A program made the position numbers and the translations under genes. Below, piece after piece: positions 29,632-37,432 of a DNA stretch of 64,000 nt (position 1 is its first letter; each line of letters begins with the position of its first letter). Source of the stretch: Lentzea fradiae (lineage in GTDB: Bacteria > Actinomycetota > Actinomycetes > Mycobacteriales > Pseudonocardiaceae). The stretch lies in NCBI RefSeq assembly GCF_900100955.1, contig NZ_FNCC01000011.1, positions 248,001 through 312,000 of the forward strand, written 5' to 3'. Below the pieces are notes generated by a model that ran no database searches, was not told the DNA's origin, and saw only the letters and a list, made by a program, of their open reading frames with translations.

Positions 29632-30334
29632 CACCTGGCTCGTGTTCTGCCGCGTGATGCTGCCGGTCCTGCGCAACCCGGTCGTCGTGGTGTTCGGGCT
29701 CGCCCAGCCGCTGCTCTACCTCGGCCTGTTCGGCCCGCTGCTCGGCGCCGGCGGCTGGCAGTGGTTCGTGCCGGGCCTGCTGGCGCAGATGGCCCTGTTC
29801 GGCACCGCCTACGCGGGCTTCTCCCTGCTGCCCGAGGTGCGCACCGGCGTGATGGAACGCCTGCGGGTCACCCCCGTCAGCCGGGTCGCCCTGCTGCTCG
29901 GCCGCGTCGGCAAGGACGTCGTGCTGCTGGTCGTGCAGAGCCTGCTGATCGTGCTCGCCGCGACGCTCTTCGGGTTCCGGGCGTCGGTGGGCGAGGTCCT
30001 GCTCGGGCTCGGACTGGTGGCTCTGCTGGGCGTCGCGATCGGCGCCCTGTCCTACGCGGTCGCGTTGAAGGTGAAGCTGGAGTACGTCTTCGCGTCGGTG
30101 CTCTCGGCGACGATCGTGCCGGTGATGCTGCTGTCCGGGGTTCTGCTGCCCATGTCGAACGGGCCCCAGTGGCTCTACTGGCTGTCCAGGGTCAACCCGC
30201 TCGCCCACGTCGTCGATGCCGAACGGTCGCTCTTCAACACCGGCCCGGTGCTGTTCGGCCTGCTCTCCGTCGCCCTGCTGGTCCTGGCCGGCGTCTTCTA
30301 CGGCGTCCGCACCTTCCACCGCGAGTCGTCCTGA
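29621..30334 (+). CDS. ABC-2 exporter permease
   Basis: A 237-residue membrane protein with six hydrophobic segments and the ABC-2 permease fold (DrrB-like). Typical block: GVMERLRVTPVSRVALLLGRVGKD near residues 75-98, then VMLLSGVLLPMSNGPQWLYWLSRVNP near 165-190. Translationally coupled to the preceding ATPase (11-bp overlap). The stop codon is part of the outer arm of a large inverted repeat shared with the convergent rsmI gene. Confidence 0.91.
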   Translation: MLRDTWLVFCRVMLPVLRNPVVVVFGLAQPLLYLGLFGPLLGAGGWQWFVPGLLAQMALFGTAYAGFSLLPEVRTGVMERLRVTPVSRVALLLGRVGKDVVLLVVQSLLIVLAATLFGFRASVGEVLLGLGLVALLGVAIGALSYAVALKVKLEYVFASVLSATIVPVMLLSGVLLPMSNGPQWLYWLSRVNPLAHVVDAERSLFNTGPVLFGLLSVALLVLAGVFYGVRTFHRESS

Positions 30335-30396
30335 CGGGGAACGCTGGGGCCCTACGTTTCCTCCCGGGGAACGCGGGGCCCCCGCGTTCCCCGTCA
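30332..30396. terminator. Nested inverted repeats joining two convergent stop codons
   Basis: The outer arms, 30332-30344 and 30384-30396, pair over 13 bp, and each includes a stop codon (permease TGA, rsmI TGA). An inner palindrome at 30366-30392 has 13-bp arms around one base. The core repeats the ACGCGGGGCCC motif of other intergenic palindromes here. A bidirectional terminator is likely. Confidence 0.75.
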
Positions 30397-31239
30397 GCTT
30401 GACTTGACCGCGGCGTCGTAGAGGGTCTTCTTGCTGATCCCCGCTGCTTCGGCGACCTCGGCGGCGGCGGACTTCATGCGTTCGCCGTCGGCCACGCGTT
30501 GGCGGACCTCGGCCACCAGGGTCGCGAGGTCCGGTTTGTCCTCGGCGGGGGCCGGGCCCAGGACGACGGTGATCTCGCCGCGGGCGCCCTCGACGGCCCA
30601 CTCGGCCAGTTCGGAGAGGGTGCCTCGGACGACTTCCTCGTAGGTCTTGGTCAGTTCGCGGCAGACGGCGGCTCGGCGGTCCGGGCCGAGGACTTCGACC
30701 GCGTCGGCGAGGGTTGCCGCCAGGCGGTGGGGTGCCTCGAAGAAGACGACCGTGCGTTGTTCGGTGGCGAGGGGGGTGAACCAGCGCTTTCGTTCGCCGG
30801 ACTTGCGCGGGGGGAAGCCGTCGAAGGCGAAGCGGTCGCTCGGCAGGCCCGAGAGGGCCAGCGCTGTCGTCACGGCGGAGGGACCTGGGAGGCAGGTGAC
30901 CTTCAGGTCCTGTTCCACGCACGCGGCCACCAGGCGGTAGCCGGGATCGGAGACCGAGGGCATCCCGGCGTCTGTCACCAGCAGGACTGTCTCGCCCGCG
31001 CGCAGGGACTCCAGGAGGGCCGGGAGGCGGGCGGTCTCGACCTGGTCGTAGAAGCTGACGACCCGGCCCGTGGGTTTGACCTGCAGTGCGGTGGCCAGGG
31101 AGTGGAGGCGGCGGGTGTCCTCCGCGGCGATCACGTCGGCGGTCCGCAACGCCTCCACCAGGCGGGCGGAGGCGTCTCGGATGTCGCCGAGTGGAGTAGC
31201 TGCCAGAACCAGACGGCCTGAACCGGATACAGGACTCAC
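30394..31239 (-). CDS. rsmI: 16S rRNA 2'-O-ribose methyltransferase RsmI
   Basis: Methylates the 2'-OH of C1402 in 16S rRNA, tuning decoding at the P site. The 281-residue tetrapyrrole-methylase-fold enzyme shows LVLAATPLGDIRDAS at the start, VIAAEDTRRLHSLA near 37, LVTDAGMPSVSDPGYRLV near 88 (SAM loop), and PGPSAVTTALALSGLPSDRFAF near 118. GTG 31239 is preferred because TAGGGT lies exactly seven bases before it, implying leaderless transcription; GTG 31248 is also in frame. Divergent from pmt with overlapping promoters. The pmt-rsmI pair matches Rv1002c-Rv1003. Confidence 0.95.
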   Translation of the reverse strand: MSPVSGSGRLVLAATPLGDIRDASARLVEALRTADVIAAEDTRRLHSLATALQVKPTGRVVSFYDQVETARLPALLESLRAGETVLLVTDAGMPSVSDPGYRLVAACVEQDLKVTCLPGPSAVTTALALSGLPSDRFAFDGFPPRKSGERKRWFTPLATEQRTVVFFEAPHRLAATLADAVEVLGPDRRAAVCRELTKTYEEVVRGTLSELAEWAVEGARGEITVVLGPAPAEDKPDLATLVAEVRQRVADGERMKSAAAEVAEAAGISKKTLYDAAVKSS

Positions 31240-31246
31240 GGGGTTC

Positions 31247-31256
31247 ACCCTACGAT
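31247..31256. promoter_or_regulatory. Overlapping divergent -10 elements for rsmI and pmt
   Basis: On the plus strand TACGAT (31251-31256) is seven bases before the pmt GTG. On the minus strand TAGGGT (31252-31247) is seven bases before the rsmI GTG at 31239. Both fit TANNNT, and they share two base pairs. Neither gene has a ribosome site, so both transcripts may be leaderless and transcribed in competition. Confidence 0.55.
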
Positions 31257-31263
31257 CGGCGAC

Positions 31264-32805
31264 GTGACAGTCCTCGTGCAGCCAGGTGAGGCGCCCGTCG
31301 TCGTCGAGGAACCGCGTACGGACCGTGCGGCGACACTCGACCCGCCGCCGAGCGGCGACCGCCTGCGCGGGTGGCTCGTCACGCTCGCCGTGACGCTGGT
31401 CGGTGCCGTCGTCCGGTTCTGGAACCTCGGCTACCCCACCGACAAGGGCACACCGATCTTCGACGAGAAGCACTACGTGCCTCAGTCGGCTCAGGTGCTG
31501 CGCAACGGCGGCTACGAGGACAACCCGGGCTACCAGCTGATCGTCCACCCGCCGCTCGCCAAGCAGCTGATGGCGATCGGGCAGGACCTGTTCGGCTACG
31601 ACGGGGTCGGCTGGCGGTTCGCCTCGGCGGTCGCGGGCACGATCACGATCCTGCTGGTCGTGCGGATCGCCCGCCGGCTCACCCGGTCCGACCTGCTCGG
31701 TGCGCTGGCCGGTGTGCTGCTCATCGCGGACGGCGTCTCGCACGTGCAGTCGCGGATGGGGATGCTCGACATCTTCCTGGCGTTGTTCGCCGTGGCCGCG
31801 TTCGGCTGTCTGGTCGTCGACCGCGAACAGGTGCGCGCACGGCTGGCGGTGGCCGTGCGCGAGGGGTTCGTCACCAACTCGGCGTTCGGTCCGTGGCTGG
31901 GCTTCCGGTGGTGGCGCTTCGGCGCGGGCGTGATGCTCGGCATGGCGTGCGGCATCAAGTGGTCGGGCATCTGGTACGTCGCCGCGTTCGGCCTGCTCAC
32001 GGTCATCTGGAGCGCCCTGGCGCGGCGGGCGGCCGGGGTCGAGGCGCCGTGGCTCGGCGCGCTCGCGAAGGACGTGCTGCCGTCGCTCGGCGGCCTGGTC
32101 GCGGTCCCGCTGCTGGTCTACCTCGCGACCTGGTTCCCGTGGATGGCCAGCGAGACCGGCATCGACCGGCACGTGGTCAGCGGCGGCAAGGTCCAGGACA
32201 TCGCGTGGATCCCGGACATCCTGCAGTCGCTCTGGTACAACGCGAAGAACGTCTACAAGTTCCACGTCGAGCTGGTGACGCCGGAGACCAACCGGCACCC
32301 GTGGGAGTCGAAGCCGTGGACGTGGCCGATGGGCCTGCGTCCGATGCTCTACTACTACGACAACGCCGTCACGGGCTGCGGCGCGGCGTCGTGCCTGGGC
32401 GCGATCATGCTGATCGGCACGCCCGCGATGTGGTGGCTCGCGTTCCCGGTGATCGGCTGGGCGATCTACCGCACCATCGGGCAGATGGACTGGCGCTACG
32501 CCGGTGTCCTCATCGGCTACGCCGCCGGCCTGCTGCCGTGGTTCCTGAACCTCGACCGGCAGATGTACTTCTTCTACGTCACGCCGATGGCGCCGTTCCT
32601 GGTGCTGCTGATCGTGCTGGCGCTGGGCGAGATCCTCGGCCGCAAGACGGCGGGTCCCGAACGCCGGGGCACCGGGCTACTGGTCGTGGCGCTCTACACG
32701 GGCATCGTCGTCGCGAACTTCGTGTGGCTGTGGCCGATCCTCAACGGCAACCCGATCACACCCGAGCTGTGGCAGCAGCAGCTCTGGCTGCCCAGCTGGC
32801 GGTGA
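31264..32805 (+). CDS. pmt: Dolichyl/polyprenyl-phosphate-mannose protein mannosyltransferase
   Basis: Membrane glycosyltransferase (GT39) that moves mannose from polyprenyl-phosphomannose to Ser/Thr of secreted proteins during Sec export. About eleven helices are visible in 513 residues. The catalytic acidic pair is in FDEKHYVPQ near residue 68 (first external loop), followed by HPPLAKQL near 98. SRMGMLDIFLALFAVAAFG near 165 and the C-terminal hydrophobic block fit the family. Ortholog of Rv1002c by position and motifs. GTG start with a -10 immediately upstream. Secreted lipoproteins in this window are candidate substrates. Confidence 0.95.
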   Translation: MTVLVQPGEAPVVVEEPRTDRAATLDPPPSGDRLRGWLVTLAVTLVGAVVRFWNLGYPTDKGTPIFDEKHYVPQSAQVLRNGGYEDNPGYQLIVHPPLAKQLMAIGQDLFGYDGVGWRFASAVAGTITILLVVRIARRLTRSDLLGALAGVLLIADGVSHVQSRMGMLDIFLALFAVAAFGCLVVDREQVRARLAVAVREGFVTNSAFGPWLGFRWWRFGAGVMLGMACGIKWSGIWYVAAFGLLTVIWSALARRAAGVEAPWLGALAKDVLPSLGGLVAVPLLVYLATWFPWMASETGIDRHVVSGGKVQDIAWIPDILQSLWYNAKNVYKFHVELVTPETNRHPWESKPWTWPMGLRPMLYYYDNAVTGCGAASCLGAIMLIGTPAMWWLAFPVIGWAIYRTIGQMDWRYAGVLIGYAAGLLPWFLNLDRQMYFFYVTPMAPFLVLLIVLALGEILGRKTAGPERRGTGLLVVALYTGIVVANFVWLWPILNGNPITPELWQQQLWLPSWR

Positions 32806-32886
32806 CCCTCACCTCACCTCTTCCGGCCAACTCGGGTTCTCGCTGAGTTACGATCCCACCGGGGCTGACAGGGGGATCGGCGAAGC

Positions 32887-35016
32887 ATGAGCACCACCGT
32901 ACAAACACGTGTCGCGCAGGCCAGGAAGCTGCTCGGCACGGGCAACCGAACGCCGAAGGCACCGGGCTTCCGCGCCGACGTCCAGGCCCTGCGCGCGATC
33001 GCGGTGCTGGCAGTGGTGGTGAACCACTTCTGGCCCGGCGTGCTCACCGGTGGCTACGTCGGCGTCGACGTCTTCTTCGTCATCTCCGGCTTCCTGATCA
33101 CCTCGCACCTGGGCCGCGAGATCGCGCGCACCGGGCGCGTCCGGTTCGGCACGTTCTACGCGCGCCGCATCCGCCGGTTGATGCCCGCGGCGCTGTTGGT
33201 GCTCGCCGTGAGCGTCGTGCTGGCGGGCGTGCTGCTGCCGTACCCGCGGTGGTCGGCGACGGCGTGGGAGACGTTCGCGTCCGCCTTCTACTGGGAGAAC
33301 TGGCTCCTCGCGGCGAAGTCGGTGAACTACTCGGCGCAGAACGCCTCGGCGAGCGTCGTCCAGCACTTCTGGTCGCTGTCGGTGGAGGAGCAGTTCTACC
33401 TGTTCTGGCCGCTGCTGCTGGTCGGCCTCGTCTCGCTCGGTCGCAACCTGCGCTGGCTCGTGCCCGGCGTCGCCGCCGTCGGCGTGCTGTCGCTGGTGGT
33501 CAGCGTCGTGCACACGGCCCTGTCCCCCAACCCGGCCTACTTCAACACCTTCGCGCGGGTGTGGGAGTTCGCGCTCGGGGCGTTCGTCGCGCTGCTGGCG
33601 TCGAAGCTGGTGCTGCCGCGCGTCCTCGCGGAGGTCGCGGCGGGCGTCGGTTTCGTGCTGATCCTCGTCCCCGCGTTCGTCTACGACCACACCACGCCGT
33701 TCCCCGGCTCGCTCGCGCTGGTCCCGACGATCGGCACCGCGCTGGTGATCGTCTCCGGGCTGCGGCCGGGACCGCAGTGGCACACCCCGGTGACGGCGTC
33801 GGCGCCCGTGCAGTTCATCGGCAACATCAGCTACTCGCTGTACCTGTGGCACTGGCCGGTCGTGGTCCTCGCGCCGTTCGTCCTCGGCGGCTCGCTCGAC
33901 GGAGGCAAGCTGACCACGGCCTGGCTGCTGTGGCTGCTGGCGCTGTCGGTCGTGCTGGCGTGGCTCACGAAGATGCTGGTGGAGGACCGCGCCCGCACGT
34001 TCGCACCGCTGGTGCGCAACACGAAGACGACCTTCGCGGCGATGTTCGCCGGCCTGCTCGTGGTCGAGGTCCTCGCGGGCGGGCTCCAGGCGGGCTACCA
34101 CCAGCGGGTCGCCGCCGCCGGGCGGGAGGTCCCCCAGGAGATCAAGATCACCGGGTGCCACGGCGCCGCCGCGATGATCGCGGAGAACAACTGCGCCGAC
34201 CCGTTCGGCCCTGCCCGTGTCACGGAGATGGGCCCGGCCAACGAGTACTGGCACCCCGCCCCGGAGTGTGAGGTCACCGACCGCTTCAAGGTCGGTGACA
34301 AGCGGACGATGTCGGTGTGCGACTTCAGCGGCGACGGCAAGCCCACCCAGACCGTGTGGCTGCTCGGCGACTCGCACGCCGAGCAGTGGCAGCCAGCGGT
34401 GTTCGAGGTGGCCCGCAAGGAGAAGTGGCTGCTCAAGGTCGGCATCCTGGGCGGCTGCCCGTTCGCCGACGTCCAGTTCAGCGGCTACCGCGCCCCTGGG
34501 GGGATGGCCGACATCATGAGCTGCTACGAGTGGAAGGCGCAGGTGGTCCCCGCGGTCACCGACGACCGGCCGTCGATGGTGCTGATGTCGTTCTTCTCGC
34601 GCCAGGAGTTCGTGGAGGACGGCAGCGGCCGCAGCCAGACCGAGCAGTACCGCACCGGCCTCGAACCGTGGTGGCAGGCGTGGACGGACACCGGCACGCG
34701 CGTCTTCGTCATCGCCGACCCGCCGTACAACCGGGACGTCCGCTCGACCGACTGCGCGACGCTGAACGCCTCGAACCCCAAGGCGTGCGCGATGCCGCGC
34801 GACAAGGCGCACCCGCCGGACCCGCTGACCGAGGTCGCGAAGTCGACGAGCAACCCGCGCGTCTCGCTGATCGACCTGACGAACTACTTCTGCGACAGAG
34901 AGCTCTGTTACAGCGTGATCGGGAACGTGACGGTGTACTTCGACGGCGACCACATCAACAAGGAGTACAGCCGCACGCTGACACCGATGATCGAGCAGGC
35001 GCTCAGCTCGCGCTGA
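32887..35016 (+). CDS. OafA-type acyltransferase with fused SGNH domain (copy 1)
   Basis: A 709-residue envelope O-acyltransferase. The N-terminal Acyl_transf_3 domain has about ten helices and the block QALRAIAVLAVVVNHFWPG (catalytic His near residue 46) followed by GGYVGVDVFFVISGFLIT. SVEEQFYLFWPLLL near residue 165 and YSLYLWHWPVVVLAPF near 315 are standard. The extracytoplasmic SGNH domain (about 430-700) has GDSHAEQW near 494 and the Asp-His pair in DGDHINKEY near 685. Such proteins acetylate cell-wall or exported polysaccharides; the target is unknown. A TACGAT at 32849-32854 may be the -10. A close paralog follows. Confidence 0.92.
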   Translation: MSTTVQTRVAQARKLLGTGNRTPKAPGFRADVQALRAIAVLAVVVNHFWPGVLTGGYVGVDVFFVISGFLITSHLGREIARTGRVRFGTFYARRIRRLMPAALLVLAVSVVLAGVLLPYPRWSATAWETFASAFYWENWLLAAKSVNYSAQNASASVVQHFWSLSVEEQFYLFWPLLLVGLVSLGRNLRWLVPGVAAVGVLSLVVSVVHTALSPNPAYFNTFARVWEFALGAFVALLASKLVLPRVLAEVAAGVGFVLILVPAFVYDHTTPFPGSLALVPTIGTALVIVSGLRPGPQWHTPVTASAPVQFIGNISYSLYLWHWPVVVLAPFVLGGSLDGGKLTTAWLLWLLALSVVLAWLTKMLVEDRARTFAPLVRNTKTTFAAMFAGLLVVEVLAGGLQAGYHQRVAAAGREVPQEIKITGCHGAAAMIAENNCADPFGPARVTEMGPANEYWHPAPECEVTDRFKVGDKRTMSVCDFSGDGKPTQTVWLLGDSHAEQWQPAVFEVARKEKWLLKVGILGGCPFADVQFSGYRAPGGMADIMSCYEWKAQVVPAVTDDRPSMVLMSFFSRQEFVEDGSGRSQTEQYRTGLEPWWQAWTDTGTRVFVIADPPYNRDVRSTDCATLNASNPKACAMPRDKAHPPDPLTEVAKSTSNPRVSLIDLTNYFCDRELCYSVIGNVTVYFDGDHINKEYSRTLTPMIEQALSSR

Positions 35017-35055
35017 TCGGACCCGCCCCCGGCGGGTAGACCGGATCGGAGGTGA

Positions 35056-35089
35056 GTGGTGAGGCGATCGGCGGAAACCGCCTCACCAC
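35056..35089 (+). terminator. Hairpin after first acyltransferase gene
   Basis: An 11-bp perfect stem (35056-35066 with 35079-35089) lies 40 bp after the stop; a second small hairpin (GGGCACC/GGTGCCC) follows at about 35098-35117. Further on, AACGGTGA-A-TCACCGTT at 35151-35167 is a compact palindrome that could be an operator for the second copy, whose -10 may be TAGCAT at 35242-35247. Confidence 0.6.
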
Positions 35090-35292
35090 CCTCCGCGGGG
35101 CACCCCCTGCGGTGCCCGAGCTCCCGGATGAACCACGGCTTAGGTCGTTGAACGGTGAATCACCGTTACGGGTAACTCCCACGTTCACCCGGATCGCCTA
35201 GAAGCAGGCCCGAAATATCGTCCTCACCAGGTGCGGTCGGTTAGCATCCCCGCTCGCACCTCAAGCGAGTGACACTCGAAGGACGTACCCCT

Positions 35293-37404
35293 GTGAGCAC
35301 CACCGTCGAGTCACGCCCGGAGCACGGCAGCCGGCCCGACGGACACGGGCAGCGGAAGGCTCGCGGCTTCCGCACGGACGTGCAGGCCCTGCGCGCGATC
35401 GCCGTGCTGGCCGTCGTGGTGAACCACTTCTGGCCGGGCTCGCTCACCGGCGGCTACGTCGGCGTCGACGTCTTCTTCGTCATCTCCGGCTTCCTGATCA
35501 CCTCGCACCTCGACCGCGAGATCCTCCGCACCGGCCGGGTCCGGCTCGGCCGCTTCTACGCGCGCCGCGTCCGCCGCCTGCTGCCCGCCGCGCTGCTGGT
35601 GCTCGCGCTCAGCGTCGTGATGGCGTACTTCCTGCTCCCGTACCCGCGCTGGACCGCCAACGCGTGGGAGTCCTTCTCCGCCGCCTCCTACTGGGAGAAC
35701 TGGCTCCTCGCGGGCAAGTCGGTGAACTACTCGGCGCAGAACGAGGCCGCGAGCCTGGTGCAGCACTACTGGTCGCTGTCGGTGGAGGAGCAGTTCTACC
35801 TGTTCTGGCCGCTGCTGCTGATGGGCATGTTCAAGCTCGGCAGGCGCCGCCGGGTGATGGCCGGCGTCGCGGTCCTCGGCGCGTTGTCGCTGGGCCTGAG
35901 CGTCCACTACACGATCGTCTCGCCGAGCGCGGCGTACTTCATCACGCCGGTCCGCGTGTGGGAGTTCGCGATCGGCGCGGGCATCGCACTGGCCGCCACC
36001 CGGCTCGTGCTCCCCCGCCTCGCCGCGGAGCTGGCCGCGTTCACCGGTCTCGCCCTGATCGTCGCGACCGCGTTCGTCTACGACCACCACACGCCGTTTC
36101 CCGGCTACCTCGCCCTGCTGCCCGCGGCCGGCACCGGCCTGGTGATCATGTCCGGCTTGCGCCCCGGCCGTCAGTGGCACACACCCGTGACCGCCTCCCG
36201 GCCGGTGCAGTTCGTCGGCGACATCAGCTACTCGCTCTACCTGTGGCACTGGCCGGTGCTGCTGCTGGCCCCGTTCGCGCTGGGCGGTCTGCTCGAGGGC
36301 GGCAAGCTCACCACGCCCTGGCTCTTCGGCCTGCTCGCGGTGTCGCTGGTGCTCGCCTGGCTGTCGAAGGTGCTCGTCGAGGACCGCGGCATGGCGTGGG
36401 GCCCGCTCACCAGGAGCACCCGCCTGACGTTCGCGGGCATGGTGGCGGGCATCGCCGTCGTCGCCGTCCTCGCGACGGGCCTGCAGTGGACCTACGGCAG
36501 GCACGTGGCGCAGGCCGAACGCGACGTGGCCGCCGGTCTCACCAGCCCGTGCCACGGCGCCGGGGCCATGATCGGCACCAACGGCTGCCCCACCCCGTTC
36601 GGCCCGGCGAGGGTGACGGCGATGGGTCCCGCGAACGAGTACTGGCGGCTCGCCCCCGAGTGCAGGCAGATCCAGGACTACAACGCCGGCGACAAGCACA
36701 CGACGTCGATCTGCGACTTCTCCGGCGGCGCACCCGCCAGGAAGGTCTGGCTGGTCGGCGACTCCCATGCCCAGCAGTGGCAGTCCTCGCTGTTCGAGCT
36801 GGCCCGCGCCTCGAAGTGGCAGCTCAAGCTCGCGTTCCTCGGCGGCTGCCCGTTCGCCGACGTGCGCACCAGCGAGTTCCGCGGCAAGCCGATCGCGAGC
36901 CACGAGGCCGACCGCTGCGCGAACTGGACCCGCCGGATGACCGACGTGATCGCCGATGACCGCCCGTCACTGGTGCTGACGTCGTTCTTCGCCCGCAAGG
37001 AAGTGGTCGAGGACCGTGCCCGCCGCGGCCAGACCGAGCAGTACCGGGCGGGCCTGGAACCCCGCTGGCGCAAGTGGACGGACGCGGGCGCCCGAGTCGT
37101 CGTCCTCGCCGACCCGCCCCTCAACAGCGACGTCCGCTCCCCCGACTGCGTGACGCTGAACCCCTCCGACCCGCTCGCCTGCGCCATCCCGCGCGAGACC
37201 GCCCACCCGGCCGACCCGCTGGTGGAGGTCGCACGCACCACGACGGTGCCGGGGGTGTCGCTGGTGGACCTGAGCGAGTACTTCTGCGACCCGCGGCAGT
37301 GCTACTCGGTCATCGGGAACGTCGTCGTCTACTACGACGCCGACCACGTGAACGGCGAGTACAGCCGCAGCCTGGCGCCGGTGGTCGAGAAAGCCCTGGG
37401 CTGA
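35293..37404 (+). CDS. OafA-type acyltransferase with fused SGNH domain (copy 2)
   Basis: A 703-residue paralog of the preceding gene with the same architecture: a multi-helix Acyl_transf_3 domain (QALRAIAVLAVVVNHFWPG, FFVISGFLITSHLDREI) and an SGNH domain with GDSHAQQW near residue 487 and DADHVNGEY near 681. The two proteins share long identical stretches around both active sites, so this is a tandem duplication, but linkers and the C-terminal half differ. GTG 35293 is favoured by GAAGGA at 35279-35284; an in-frame GTG at 35269 adds eight residues. It ends 28 bp from the convergent kinase gene. Confidence 0.92.
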   Translation: MSTTVESRPEHGSRPDGHGQRKARGFRTDVQALRAIAVLAVVVNHFWPGSLTGGYVGVDVFFVISGFLITSHLDREILRTGRVRLGRFYARRVRRLLPAALLVLALSVVMAYFLLPYPRWTANAWESFSAASYWENWLLAGKSVNYSAQNEAASLVQHYWSLSVEEQFYLFWPLLLMGMFKLGRRRRVMAGVAVLGALSLGLSVHYTIVSPSAAYFITPVRVWEFAIGAGIALAATRLVLPRLAAELAAFTGLALIVATAFVYDHHTPFPGYLALLPAAGTGLVIMSGLRPGRQWHTPVTASRPVQFVGDISYSLYLWHWPVLLLAPFALGGLLEGGKLTTPWLFGLLAVSLVLAWLSKVLVEDRGMAWGPLTRSTRLTFAGMVAGIAVVAVLATGLQWTYGRHVAQAERDVAAGLTSPCHGAGAMIGTNGCPTPFGPARVTAMGPANEYWRLAPECRQIQDYNAGDKHTTSICDFSGGAPARKVWLVGDSHAQQWQSSLFELARASKWQLKLAFLGGCPFADVRTSEFRGKPIASHEADRCANWTRRMTDVIADDRPSLVLTSFFARKEVVEDRARRGQTEQYRAGLEPRWRKWTDAGARVVVLADPPLNSDVRSPDCVTLNPSDPLACAIPRETAHPADPLVEVARTTTVPGVSLVDLSEYFCDPRQCYSVIGNVVVYYDADHVNGEYSRSLAPVVEKALG

Positions 37405-37432
37405 CCCGGCCTCCGGCGCGGCGGCGGTCCGC

